Below are positions 51,245 through 59,239 of a stretch of 64,000 bases of DNA, piece after piece; within the stretch, counting starts at the first letter, position 1, and each line of letters begins with the position of its first letter. The notes under the pieces are model-generated. The model worked only from the letters and a program-made list of their open reading frames with translations. It was not told the origin of the DNA and did not search any database. The stretch is from Cognatazoarcus halotolerans (GTDB lineage: Bacteria; Pseudomonadota; Gammaproteobacteria; Burkholderiales; Rhodocyclaceae). The translations under genes were made by a program, and so were the position numbers. The stretch spans positions 186,001-250,000 of the forward strand of contig NZ_WUAF01000004.1 of NCBI RefSeq assembly GCF_009800965.1. Reading direction: 5' to 3'.

Positions 51245-52276
51245 ATGTATGTGCACCCCGCGACGCTTCGCGACCCGACCCTCGGCCCGGCGGCCACACC
51301 GATCGCCTTCATCCGCGCAATCGTCCTTGCGCACCGCCGCTACGGGTCCGATCCTGCCAATGCGCTGGCGCAGGCAAGGATTCCGCCGGATGCCCTGGAA
51401 GACCCCACCGCGCGGGTCACCGCGGCGCAGATGGAGATCATGTCGGGGGTCAGCATGCACGACCTCGACGACGAAGCACTGGCGTGGTTCTCGCGCAGGC
51501 TGCCGTGGGGCAGCTACGGCATGCTGTGCCGCGCCTCGATCACCGCGCCCGACCTGGGCACGGCACTCAAGCGCTGGTGCCGCCACCACGGCCTGCTGAC
51601 GCGCGACATCGTGCTGAGCCTTGCCGAAGCGGACGGCCTGGCCAGCCTCGACATCACCATCCACCGGCCGCTCGGCGAACTGCACGAATTCTGCCTGGTG
51701 TCGATCCTGCGCATGAGCCTGGGCTACGCCTGTTGGGCGGTGGATTCGCGCATCGGCCTGACCGAGGCGCGATTCCCCTTCCCCGAGCCGCCCCACGCCG
51801 ATGTGTATCCGCTGATGTTCGCCGGGCCGATCCGCTTCGATGCGACCCGCGCGGGAGTGAGCTTCGATGCGCGCTATCTCGCCCTGCCGCTGCGCCGCGA
51901 CGAGGACGCGCTGGACCGCATGCTGCAGCGGGCGCTGCCGCTCACCGTGCTGCAGTACCGGCGCGACCGGCTGCTGGTGGAGCGGGTGCGGCAACTGTTG
52001 CGCGCCCGTCCCGAAGCGGCCAGTACCGCGGAAGACGTGGCGGCGCAGTTGCACGTGTCGGCGCGCACCCTGCACCGCCAGCTTCAGGAAGAAGGCGCCT
52101 CGCTGCAAAGCCTCAAGGATGAAGCACGCCGGGACCGCGCCCTGCACCTGCTACAGCGCAGCGCCCGCCCGCTCAAGCAGATTGCGGCCGAGGTCGGTTT
52201 CCGTAACGAAAAGAGCTTCGCTCGTGCGTTCAAGGCCTGGACGGGCACTTCGCCGGGCAGCATCCGCGGCCGTTGA
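51245..52276 (+). CDS. AraC-family regulator, probable controller of leucine catabolism
   Basis: A 343-residue protein with an N-terminal effector domain of the Arabinose_bd_2 (OruR/ToxT-like) type (about residues 25-215) and a C-terminal AraC DNA-binding domain (240-340). It has STAEDVAAQLHVSARTLHRQLQEEG and PLKQIAAEVGFRNEKSFARAFKAWTG. It is divergent from isovaleryl-CoA dehydrogenase and nearest to a sequence repeated at the liuB promoter. In pseudomonads the liu regulator is a MerR-type protein, so this would be a different solution. The regulated genes are inferred from place. Confidence 0.83.
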   Translation: MYVHPATLRDPTLGPAATPIAFIRAIVLAHRRYGSDPANALAQARIPPDALEDPTARVTAAQMEIMSGVSMHDLDDEALAWFSRRLPWGSYGMLCRASITAPDLGTALKRWCRHHGLLTRDIVLSLAEADGLASLDITIHRPLGELHEFCLVSILRMSLGYACWAVDSRIGLTEARFPFPEPPHADVYPLMFAGPIRFDATRAGVSFDARYLALPLRRDEDALDRMLQRALPLTVLQYRRDRLLVERVRQLLRARPEAASTAEDVAAQLHVSARTLHRQLQEEGASLQSLKDEARRDRALHLLQRSARPLKQIAAEVGFRNEKSFARAFKAWTGTSPGSIRGR

Positions 52277-52413
52277 GCCGCGGCAAATGCGCAAGGCGGA
52301 AAACGAGATGCTGCCGGAGAAGGGAAAAGGCCGTTTCGCTGTACTCGACAGGGCCCACCCGTACCACGCCGCCGCCTGAAAGGACACAAGCGGCGGGCGC
52401 GGACGGGTCTGTT

Positions 52414-53823
52414 TCAGACGACCTCTTCGGACGCGACCTCGTTCCAGGCGGAGAGATCATCCGCCCGCGGTCCGCCGACCAACACGCTCACCAGGCCCAT
52501 CGCAACCGCACTCGAGAGGATGCCGAAGATGACCGGTTCGGCGGCCGCGGAGCCGTAGTGGAGGAGTGCCGCCGTGACCACTGTGGCACCGACGAGAATC
52601 GCCGCCAGCGCGCCCTGCCATGTCGCCTTGCGCCAGAAGAGCGCGGCCATGATCGGCACGAAGAGGCGGCCGGACAGATATGCGTAGGCCGTATCGAGCG
52701 CCACGAAGACGTCGCCGACGAACACAGCCAGGACGATCACGCACACGCTCACACCCGCCGTCACCCAGCGCGATACCGCAAGCTCCCGCCCCTCGTCGAA
52801 GCCCAGCGCCGGTTTGAGCAGGTCGTTGGTCACCAGGGTCGCGGAGGCCAGGATGGTGGAGCTCACGGTGGACATCAATGCAGACATCAGCGCCGCCAGA
52901 ACGATGCCGCTCAATCCGGCGGGCATCACCTTCACCACCAGCGCGGGAAGCGCGTCCTGCGGAGACTCCAGGCCGGGCAGCAAGACATAGGCAAGAATCC
53001 CGCACACGCCCATCGCCGCCCCCCAGCCGATCGAATAGATCCCCGCCGAGATCGAGCCGACCGCCGCCACGCGCTCATTGCGTGCGGTGAAAATGCGCTG
53101 CCAGATATCCTGGCCGATCATGATGCCCAGGTAGAGCGACATGAACAGTCCGAGCAGGCGCGTGCCGCTGATGTTGGTGAGCGTGAAGAACTCCGGCGGC
53201 ACGGCCGCACTGATCGCCGCCATTCCACCAGCCGCGTCGATCCCGAAGGGGATCAGGATGGCGATGCCGATGGTCATCAACACGAACTGGATAAGGTCGG
53301 TGATGGTGATCGCGAGCATGCCGCCCACCAGGGTGTAGGCCACGGTGACGAATCCGCCCACCAGGATGCTCACGGTAAGGTCCCATCCGAGCAGGGCCTT
53401 GAGCACGGCACCGAGTGCGACGATCTGCACCACCGAGATCAGGGCGGCGTAGATGCACGCCACCACCGCGCGCAGGAAGCGGGTGCCGTGCGCGTAACGC
53501 CGCTCGAGCATTTCGCTCAGCGTGAATACCCGCAGGCGTGACAGGCGCCCCGCAAACCCCAAGCCGACGGTGACCACGCCGAGGCCGAACATCAAGGTGA
53601 TCCAGGCCCCCGACATGCCGTGCTGAAAACTCTGCGAAGCCGAACCGAAGGTGGAACCACCGCCCAGGATGACCGTGGACAGGCAAGGGAAATAGACCCA
53701 GTACGGCAGATTGCGATCCGCCACCAGATAGTCCGCGGTACTGGACAGACGCTTCATCGCAAACAGACCGCACACGATCATCAGCGCGAGATAGCCGAGG
53801 ATCACTACGACATCGATATTCAT
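52414..53823 (-). CDS. Sodium:solute symporter, probable guanidino-compound uptake
   Basis: A 469-residue SSS-family inner-membrane symporter with about 13 segments. Typical stretches are LVADRNLPYWVYFPCLSTVILGGGSTFGS, FTLSEMLERRYAHGTRF, and GIVLAALMSALMSTVSSTILASATLVTNDL. CAGGAGAC precedes the ATG. It lies 65 bases after the ureohydrolase gene on the same strand, and a LysR gene is divergent. The same three-gene plan is seen in the gpuP-gpuA-gpuR locus of Pseudomonas aeruginosa for 3-guanidinopropionate. Agmatine or guanidinobutyrate are other options. Confidence 0.8.
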   Translation of the reverse strand: MNIDVVVILGYLALMIVCGLFAMKRLSSTADYLVADRNLPYWVYFPCLSTVILGGGSTFGSASQSFQHGMSGAWITLMFGLGVVTVGLGFAGRLSRLRVFTLSEMLERRYAHGTRFLRAVVACIYAALISVVQIVALGAVLKALLGWDLTVSILVGGFVTVAYTLVGGMLAITITDLIQFVLMTIGIAILIPFGIDAAGGMAAISAAVPPEFFTLTNISGTRLLGLFMSLYLGIMIGQDIWQRIFTARNERVAAVGSISAGIYSIGWGAAMGVCGILAYVLLPGLESPQDALPALVVKVMPAGLSGIVLAALMSALMSTVSSTILASATLVTNDLLKPALGFDEGRELAVSRWVTAGVSVCVIVLAVFVGDVFVALDTAYAYLSGRLFVPIMAALFWRKATWQGALAAILVGATVVTAALLHYGSAAAEPVIFGILSSAVAMGLVSVLVGGPRADDLSAWNEVASEEVV

Positions 53824-53888
53824 TGTTTTGTCTCCTGATATTTCTTGTTTTCTGGATGCCCGCATTCCGGGCACCAGTCAGTCCTTGT

Positions 53889-54863
53889 TCATTGGCGTTT
53901 TCCTGCAATCGCGTCGGCCATCACGCACAGGATCTCGAACATCAGGGTCGCGCCGACGAGCGCTGTATTGCCGCTTGGGTCAAAAGGCGGAGAAACCTCA
54001 ACCACATCGCCGCCGATCACGTTCAGGCCACGCAGACAACGCAGCATCTTCTGCGCGTCGAAGGTCGTCAGCCCGCCGATCTCCGGTGTTCCGGTACCCG
54101 GCGCATAGACCGGATCCAGCGCATCCACGTCGAAGCTCACGTAGGTCGGGCGCGTACCGACCACCCGGCGCGCCTCCTCAATGACGGCCTGCGGGCCAAG
54201 ATCGTTGTATTCCTCGATGGTGATCACGCGGATGCCCTGCTCGAGTCCCCATGCGCCGTCGTCCGCGTCGTATACGCCGCCGCGGATGCCGATCTGGACG
54301 GTACGTCGGGGATCGAGCACGCCTTCCTCGATGGCCCGCCGGAAAGGCGTGCCATGGGTGTATTTGAAGTCGCCGAAATACGTATCCCAGGTGTCTGTAT
54401 GGGCGTCGAAGTGAACCATGCCCAGCGGCCCGTGCCTTTCCGCCAGGGCGCGCATGATGGGTAGGCTCACGAGGTGATCACCGCCCGCCGAGAGCGGGGC
54501 GACGCCGCGCTTGACCACATCGCGATAAAACCCCTCGATCATCTTCAAGGTGGTGTCCACACAGATCGGATTCACCGGGGCGTCGCCGAGATCGACGCAG
54601 TTGGCCAACGCGTACGGGCTCAGTTCGAGCGCCGGATGGTAATTGCGCATCAGCGCGGACATTTCCCTCACCTGGCGGGGGCCATGTCGCGCGCCGGGGC
54701 GATTGGTGGTGCCGCCGTCCCAGGGCACGCCGATCAAGCCGATATCGGCGCCGATCGCTTCCGCCACCTCCATGCATGGCAGACGCATGAACGTCGAAAT
54801 TCCCGCATAACGCGGGATTTTTTCGGATGGCAGGGGTTTATAGACGATTTCCTTTTCAGACAT
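53889..54863 (-). CDS. Agmatinase-family ureohydrolase (guanidinopropionase or guanidinobutyrase-like)
   Basis: A 324-residue binuclear manganese ureohydrolase that releases urea from a guanidino compound. The metal ligands are complete: GGDHLVSLP, DAHTDTW and SFDVDALDP. The loop GIPWDGGTTNRPGARHGP-like GVPWDGGTTNRPGARHGPR matches the GbuA/GpuA group more than short agmatinases. The substrate cannot be settled from motifs. It is the first gene of a leftward pair with the symporter and faces a LysR gene, which suggests an inducible catabolic role, not polyamine synthesis. Confidence 0.85.
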   Translation of the reverse strand: MSEKEIVYKPLPSEKIPRYAGISTFMRLPCMEVAEAIGADIGLIGVPWDGGTTNRPGARHGPRQVREMSALMRNYHPALELSPYALANCVDLGDAPVNPICVDTTLKMIEGFYRDVVKRGVAPLSAGGDHLVSLPIMRALAERHGPLGMVHFDAHTDTWDTYFGDFKYTHGTPFRRAIEEGVLDPRRTVQIGIRGGVYDADDGAWGLEQGIRVITIEEYNDLGPQAVIEEARRVVGTRPTYVSFDVDALDPVYAPGTGTPEIGGLTTFDAQKMLRCLRGLNVIGGDVVEVSPPFDPSGNTALVGATLMFEILCVMADAIAGKRQ

Positions 54864-54970
54864 TTCGCATCTCCGTTGTTCGATTTCCGGACCGGATGGA
54901 CCGGTTTTTCACGCTTGACCCAAGGCAAAGCCTCGACGTAAATATCGGCGACGGAGAAAGGCAGCGTAAA

Positions 54971-54990
54971 TGTGTATTCAGGAACTCACA
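54971..54990. promoter_or_regulatory. Possible LysR site between the ureohydrolase and lysR genes
   Basis: TGTG-N12-CACA inverted repeat in the 149-base divergent region, 23 bases before the lysR start codon. Weak by length, supported by position. Confidence 0.3.
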
Positions 54991-55012
54991 CGTAACAAAA
55001 CCGGAAACATTC

Positions 55013-55951
55013 ATGAAGAAGCAGAAGAGCCTCTACGGCTGCGTCAGCGACATGGACATCCACCTGCTGCGAGTCTTTCGTACAGTTGTGGAGTGCGGTG
55101 GCTTTTCCGCCGCCGAAGTCGAGCTCAACATCGGTCGCTCGGCGATCAGCCGCTACATGAAAGATCTCGAGACGCGTCTGGATCTGCGCCTCTGCGCGCG
55201 CGGGCGCTCGGGCTTCGCACTGACCGACCACGGGCGCCTGGTGTACGACGCGGCTCTTCGCCTGCTGGCGGATCTGGAACACTTTCGGGACACCATCAAT
55301 GCCGCCCACGGCCGCCTCGTCGGCACCCTGACACTGAGCCTCACCGACGACATCGTCACCGATGCGCGCTCCCGCGTCGGTGACGCGCTCGCCCGCTTCC
55401 GCGAACGCGGCCCGGATGTGAAGATCGCGCTGACGGTTGCTTCGCCGAACGAAATCGAGCGAGAGGTCATCGAACGGCGCACGCAGGTCGGCGTAGTACC
55501 CCTGCACCGCCGGCTGCCGGCGCTGAACTACCACCCGCTTTATGAAGAGACGCTGTTCCTCTACTGCAGTGCGTCTCACCCGCTCGCACGGCAAACGACG
55601 CCGCCCGATCTCGAGCTGGTGCGTGCCCAGGATTTCGTGGTGCCGGGCTACACCCTCAACGAAACCTTTCAGGAATTCTTTCCGAACAAGACGCCAGCCG
55701 CCCGCACCAACAAGATGGAGGGCGTGGCAACACTGATCCTCAGCGGAAAATTCATCGGCTTCATGCCCGACCACTTCGCCAATCGCTGGGTTGAAAGCGG
55801 GCAGATGCACACGCTTCTAGCCGACCGACTGCAGGTAAGCATTCCCTTTGCCGCCATCACCCACCGCGATGTCCAGCCCAGTCTGCTACGGGACACATTT
55901 CTGGCGGACATGCTGGCAGCCCATGCGCTCGGCGCGCCGGACGGAAGCTGA
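55013..55951 (+). CDS. LysR-family regulator of the guanidino-compound locus
   Basis: A 312-residue LysR protein with helix-turn-helix at about residues 16-70 (MDIHLLRVFRTVVECGGFSAAEVELNIGRSAISRYMKDLETRL, in pieces) and an effector domain from 105. The start MKKQKSLYG was taken over an upstream in-frame ATG because family similarity begins 14 residues after it and GGAAA precedes it. It is divergent from the ureohydrolase-symporter pair, as gpuR is in Pseudomonas. Confidence 0.82.
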   Translation: MKKQKSLYGCVSDMDIHLLRVFRTVVECGGFSAAEVELNIGRSAISRYMKDLETRLDLRLCARGRSGFALTDHGRLVYDAALRLLADLEHFRDTINAAHGRLVGTLTLSLTDDIVTDARSRVGDALARFRERGPDVKIALTVASPNEIEREVIERRTQVGVVPLHRRLPALNYHPLYEETLFLYCSASHPLARQTTPPDLELVRAQDFVVPGYTLNETFQEFFPNKTPAARTNKMEGVATLILSGKFIGFMPDHFANRWVESGQMHTLLADRLQVSIPFAAITHRDVQPSLLRDTFLADMLAAHALGAPDGS

Positions 55952-55957
55952 AACGCC

Positions 55958-56644
55958 TCAGGCCGTGAGCACCATCGCCAGCCACGATTCGATATCACGC
56001 AGCTCTTCCATCGCGATGGAATGCTCGGTGAAATAGGGATGCCAGTCGATCGGGTAACCAAGCTCCGCCAGGAGCCGCCCCGAACGCTCGGCGAAATCGT
56101 AGGGAATCACCGTGTCACCATGCCCGTGGGCCATGAAGATCGGTGTCGTCCGGTTGGCCTCGTGGGCCTCCCCCGCGAGTGAATCGGCAAGCGGAACGTA
56201 AGTGGACAGGGCGAGGATGCCCGCCAGGCGCCGGGGATGGCGCAAGGCCGTGTGCAGCGCGATCGCCCCGCCCTGGGAAAAGCCCGCCAGCACGATGCGC
56301 TCGTCGGGAATGCCGCGCGCGTTCTCCCGCTCGATCAACGCCTCCAGCTGTGCGGCGGACTCCAGCACCCCGGCAGGATCTTCCCGACGAGCGGAGAAAT
56401 CGAGCGAGACGATGTCGTACCAGGCTCGCATCACGTAGCCACCGTTGATCGTCACGGGACGCATCGGCGCATGCGGAAAGACAAAACGGGTTGGTGGGAA
56501 ACGATCCACGTTGAAGGCTTCCACCACCGGCTCGAAGTCGTGTCCGTCGGCACCCAGACCATGGAGCCAGATCACCGCATGGGTGGGTTGTTCGGTCGTC
56601 GACAACTCGACGGTCGGCAGAATGATCGGGGCAGTTGAAGTCAT
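55958..56644 (-). CDS. Carboxylesterase/phospholipase-family alpha/beta hydrolase
   Basis: A 228-residue serine hydrolase of the acyl-protein-thioesterase/carboxylesterase family. It has HGLGADGHDFEPVV (oxyanion loop), the nucleophile elbow GFSQGG, the acid in HGHGDTVIPYDF and the histidine in TEHSIAMEEL. It hydrolyses short-chain esters in characterised homologues. It is convergent with the lysR gene (6-base gap) and lies downstream of tRNA-Thr but beyond that gene's terminator. Confidence 0.88.
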   Translation of the reverse strand: MTSTAPIILPTVELSTTEQPTHAVIWLHGLGADGHDFEPVVEAFNVDRFPPTRFVFPHAPMRPVTINGGYVMRAWYDIVSLDFSARREDPAGVLESAAQLEALIERENARGIPDERIVLAGFSQGGAIALHTALRHPRRLAGILALSTYVPLADSLAGEAHEANRTTPIFMAHGHGDTVIPYDFAERSGRLLAELGYPIDWHPYFTEHSIAMEELRDIESWLAMVLTA

Positions 56645-56715
56645 CGGGCGGTTCCGTTTCGACGAGACGCGGATTGAAATCAGCCGGACACGCCGGCTGG
56701 ACGCATGCGAAAAAC

Positions 56716-56744
56716 AAAGGCCCGATCCGGTGGATCGGGCCTTT
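56716..56744 (-). terminator. Rho-independent terminator of tRNA-Thr
   Basis: AAAGGCCCGATCC (56716-56728) pairs perfectly with GGATCGGGCCTTT (56732-56744). On the minus strand TTTGTTTTT follows. It lies 10 bases past the tRNA CCA end. Confidence 0.85.
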
Positions 56745-56754
56745 GCGTTGTTCA

Positions 56755-56830
56755 TGGTGCCCCCGAGAGGAGTCGAACCCCCGACCTTCGCATTACAAGT
56801 GCGCTGCTCTACCAACTGAGCTACAAGGGC
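56755..56830 (-). tRNA. tRNA-Thr (anticodon UGU)
   Basis: A 76-base cloverleaf with encoded CCA. The acceptor GCCCTTG pairs with CGGGGGC (two G-U). The D arm reads GCTCAGTTGGTAGAGC, the anticodon arm CGCA-CTTGTAA-TGCG with anticodon TGT, and the T arm GGGGGTTCGACTCC-type. It decodes ACA. A perfect terminator follows at once, so it is a single-gene transcript. No duplicated 3' end or integrase was seen that would mark it as an attachment site. Confidence 0.95.
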
Positions 56831-57007
56831 GCCGGCAGACGGGTCTGCCGCTTGCCGCAAGCCCGTCCGAAACAAGCGCCGGACTCGCGAAGCGCGCAGA
56901 TTATAGCCGAATCCGCGCGCCGCGATATCAACCGACCGAGTCCATTGACTTGGAGAGGTCGCGTTGCAACGGCATAATTCGGTCGCCCCAGTCATCACGC
57001 AGACGAC

Positions 57008-58537
57008 ATGTCCCAAGCGCGCCCCGCCGACCAGCCCGATTCGCTCGCCATCCTCATGATCGAGGACAACGAGGATGACGCCTTGCTACTGTTGCGGCGA
57101 TTCAAGGTTGCCGGTTACAGGGTCGACAGCGAGCGGGTCTTCACCGCCGCGACGATGCGCAGCGCGCTCGATCAACGCGAGTGGGACCTGATCATCTCCG
57201 ATCACAGCATGCCCGGTTTCGACGCGCTGGCGGCCCTCGACATCATCAAGGCACGCGGCCTCGACGTGCCGTTCATCATCGCCTCGGGCCATATCGACGA
57301 AGACACCGCAATTTCCGCAATGCGTGCCGGCGCGCACGATTATCTGAACAAGAACAATCTCGAACGCCTTCTGCCGGCGATCGAACGCGAACTGCGCGAA
57401 GCGCGCAACCGTCGCGAGCGCCGCCAGGCGCTTGCCACGCTGCAGGAGAGCGAAGCCCGACTGCGTTCGCTGGCGGCGAGTACCCCGGGTGTCATTTTCC
57501 AGATGCGGCGATGCCCGGAGTGCGGCCTGCGCTTCACCTACGCGAGCGACGCTTGCGAAATGCTGTTGGGCCTTGGCCCCGAGGCACTGATGGCCGATGC
57601 CAAGCGGTTCTCGTCGCTGCTGCTGGATACGGACCGCGGCGGCTTCACCGCGGCGGTCGAAGAATCGGCGCGGGAGGGGGTGAAGCTCAACTGGGAAGGC
57701 CGCATCGTCACACCCCAGCAGGACATCAAGTGGATCAACCTGCGGGCGTCGCTGCGTACCCAGGAAAACGGCAGGCCCGTGTGGGAGGGGGTGATGTGGA
57801 ACATCACCCACAGCAAGCGGGTGGAGGAAGAACTGCGCGCATCCCAACGCCAACTCGCCGCGCTCTCGAACCACCTGCAACACGTCAAGGAGGAAGAACG
57901 GGAGCGGATCGCCCGCGATGTCCACGACGTTCTCGGCGGAGATCTCGTCGCCATGAAGTTCGAAACCGCCCTGCTGGCGAGCCGGCTCGACGGTCCGCGC
58001 GAGGGCATCGAGGCGCGAGTGAAATCGATCAGCGCGCTGGTCGACGAGGCCATCGCCACGGTCAGCAGGGTGACCCGCGAACTGCGCCCCGGCATCCTGC
58101 GCGATTTCGGCCTCGCGGCCGCAATCGAAGGTCAGGCGGAGGATTTCTCGGGGCGGACCGGCACCCCCTGCGAAGTGCTCTGCTCCGACTACGACATCGA
58201 ATTGCCGGACGAGACCTCGATCGCGGTATTCAGGATCTTCCAGGAGGCGCTGACGAATATCAGCAAGCACGCCGGTGCAAGCAGGGTGGACGTCCGCCTG
58301 ATGCAGGAAGGCGACGAGCTCTTGCTGGAGATCAGCGACGACGGCAAGGGCATCGCCCCGAAGGATCTCAACAAGCCGAAATCCTTTGGCCTGCGCGGCA
58401 TTCGGGAGCGCATAGCAAGCCTGGGCGGAACGCTCTCGCTCGACAGCGCGGGCAAGCGCGGGACGCACCTGCAGCTGCGGCTGCCGCTCGGTGATCAACA
58501 GCACAAGACAAATACACAGTCCGAGGTCAGACCATGA
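57008..58537 (+). CDS. Sensor histidine kinase with N-terminal receiver and PAS domains (NarX type)
   Basis: A 509-residue cytosolic protein. A receiver domain comes first (about 14-130; phospho-acceptor Asp65 in IISDHSMPGF, Lys115). A PAS domain follows (about 148-270) and carries RRCPECG (Cys169, Cys172), which could bind metal or sense redox. The C-terminus is a HisKA_3 kinase: ERERIARDVHDVLGGDLV with His306, the N box FQEALTNISKHAGAS, and the ATP sites SDDGKGIAP and FGLRGIRERI. It has no membrane segment. Its last four bases overlap the response-regulator gene, so the two act as a pair. The upstream receiver suggests that another kinase feeds it. Confidence 0.88.
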   Translation: MSQARPADQPDSLAILMIEDNEDDALLLLRRFKVAGYRVDSERVFTAATMRSALDQREWDLIISDHSMPGFDALAALDIIKARGLDVPFIIASGHIDEDTAISAMRAGAHDYLNKNNLERLLPAIERELREARNRRERRQALATLQESEARLRSLAASTPGVIFQMRRCPECGLRFTYASDACEMLLGLGPEALMADAKRFSSLLLDTDRGGFTAAVEESAREGVKLNWEGRIVTPQQDIKWINLRASLRTQENGRPVWEGVMWNITHSKRVEEELRASQRQLAALSNHLQHVKEEERERIARDVHDVLGGDLVAMKFETALLASRLDGPREGIEARVKSISALVDEAIATVSRVTRELRPGILRDFGLAAAIEGQAEDFSGRTGTPCEVLCSDYDIELPDETSIAVFRIFQEALTNISKHAGASRVDVRLMQEGDELLLEISDDGKGIAPKDLNKPKSFGLRGIRERIASLGGTLSLDSAGKRGTHLQLRLPLGDQQHKTNTQSEVRP

Positions 58538-59175
58538 GCAAGCAGATTCGCGTCCTGATTGCCGACGATCACGCGATCGTGCGGCAGGGACTGCGTCAGA
58601 TACTCTCCGACACCGCCGACCTTGAGGTGGCGGGCGAAGCGGCAAACGGCGTCGAGGCACTGCAGCAGGTTCGCCAGAGTCATTTCGACGTGGTCCTGAT
58701 GGACGTGTCGATGCCCGACCGCAACGGCATCGACGCGCTCAAGATGATCCGCAAGGAATACCCCCGCATGCCGGTGCTGATGCTCAGCATGTATCCCGAG
58801 GAACAATATGCGATCCGCGCCCTCAAGGCAGGCGCGGCGGGTTATCTGAACAAGCAGAGCGCCCCGGAGCAACTCGTCACCGCGATACGCCAGGTGGCAA
58901 GCGGCAAGAAATACGTCTCGGCGTCGCTGGCCGAAGAGCTCGCCAACGCCATCACCGACGACTCCGATCGCCCGCCGCACGAAAAGCTCTCCGATCGCGA
59001 GTATCAGACTCTCTGCCTGATCGCCTCCGGCCGCACGCCGACCCAGATTGCCGAGGAACTCAACCTCTCGGTGAAGACGGTCAGTGTCTATCGCGCCCGC
59101 CTGCTCGAGAAAATGCGACTGAGCAACAACGCCGAGCTCACCCACTACGGCCTGAAACACGGGCTGGTGGAATAA
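58534..59175 (+). CDS. NarL/FixJ-family response regulator
   Basis: A 213-residue response regulator. The receiver holds Asp10 and Asp11 with phospho-acceptor Asp57 (VVLMDVSMPD). The C-terminal LuxR-type helix-turn-helix is LSDREYQTLCLIASGRTPTQ then IAEELNLSVKTVSVYRARLL. Its start overlaps the kinase stop (ATGA). Targets are unknown. Confidence 0.92.
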   Translation: MSKQIRVLIADDHAIVRQGLRQILSDTADLEVAGEAANGVEALQQVRQSHFDVVLMDVSMPDRNGIDALKMIRKEYPRMPVLMLSMYPEEQYAIRALKAGAAGYLNKQSAPEQLVTAIRQVASGKKYVSASLAEELANAITDDSDRPPHEKLSDREYQTLCLIASGRTPTQIAEELNLSVKTVSVYRARLLEKMRLSNNAELTHYGLKHGLVE

Positions 59176-59239
59176 GATGCCGCTCAAGTTCCCCGCTCGC
59201 TTGTCGTAACAACGGCTTACCACAATCTGACAGCGCATC

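Noticed and set aside
54864-55012. Guanidine riboswitch upstream of the ureohydrolase gene
   Set aside because: No paired hairpins with ACGR loops or other guanidine-riboswitch features could be found; the region looks like a simple LysR-controlled divergent promoter.
56755-56830. tRNA-Thr as an integration site for the accessory DNA
   Set aside because: No integrase gene and no second copy of the tRNA 3' end were seen, and the accessory genes lie more than 8 kb away.
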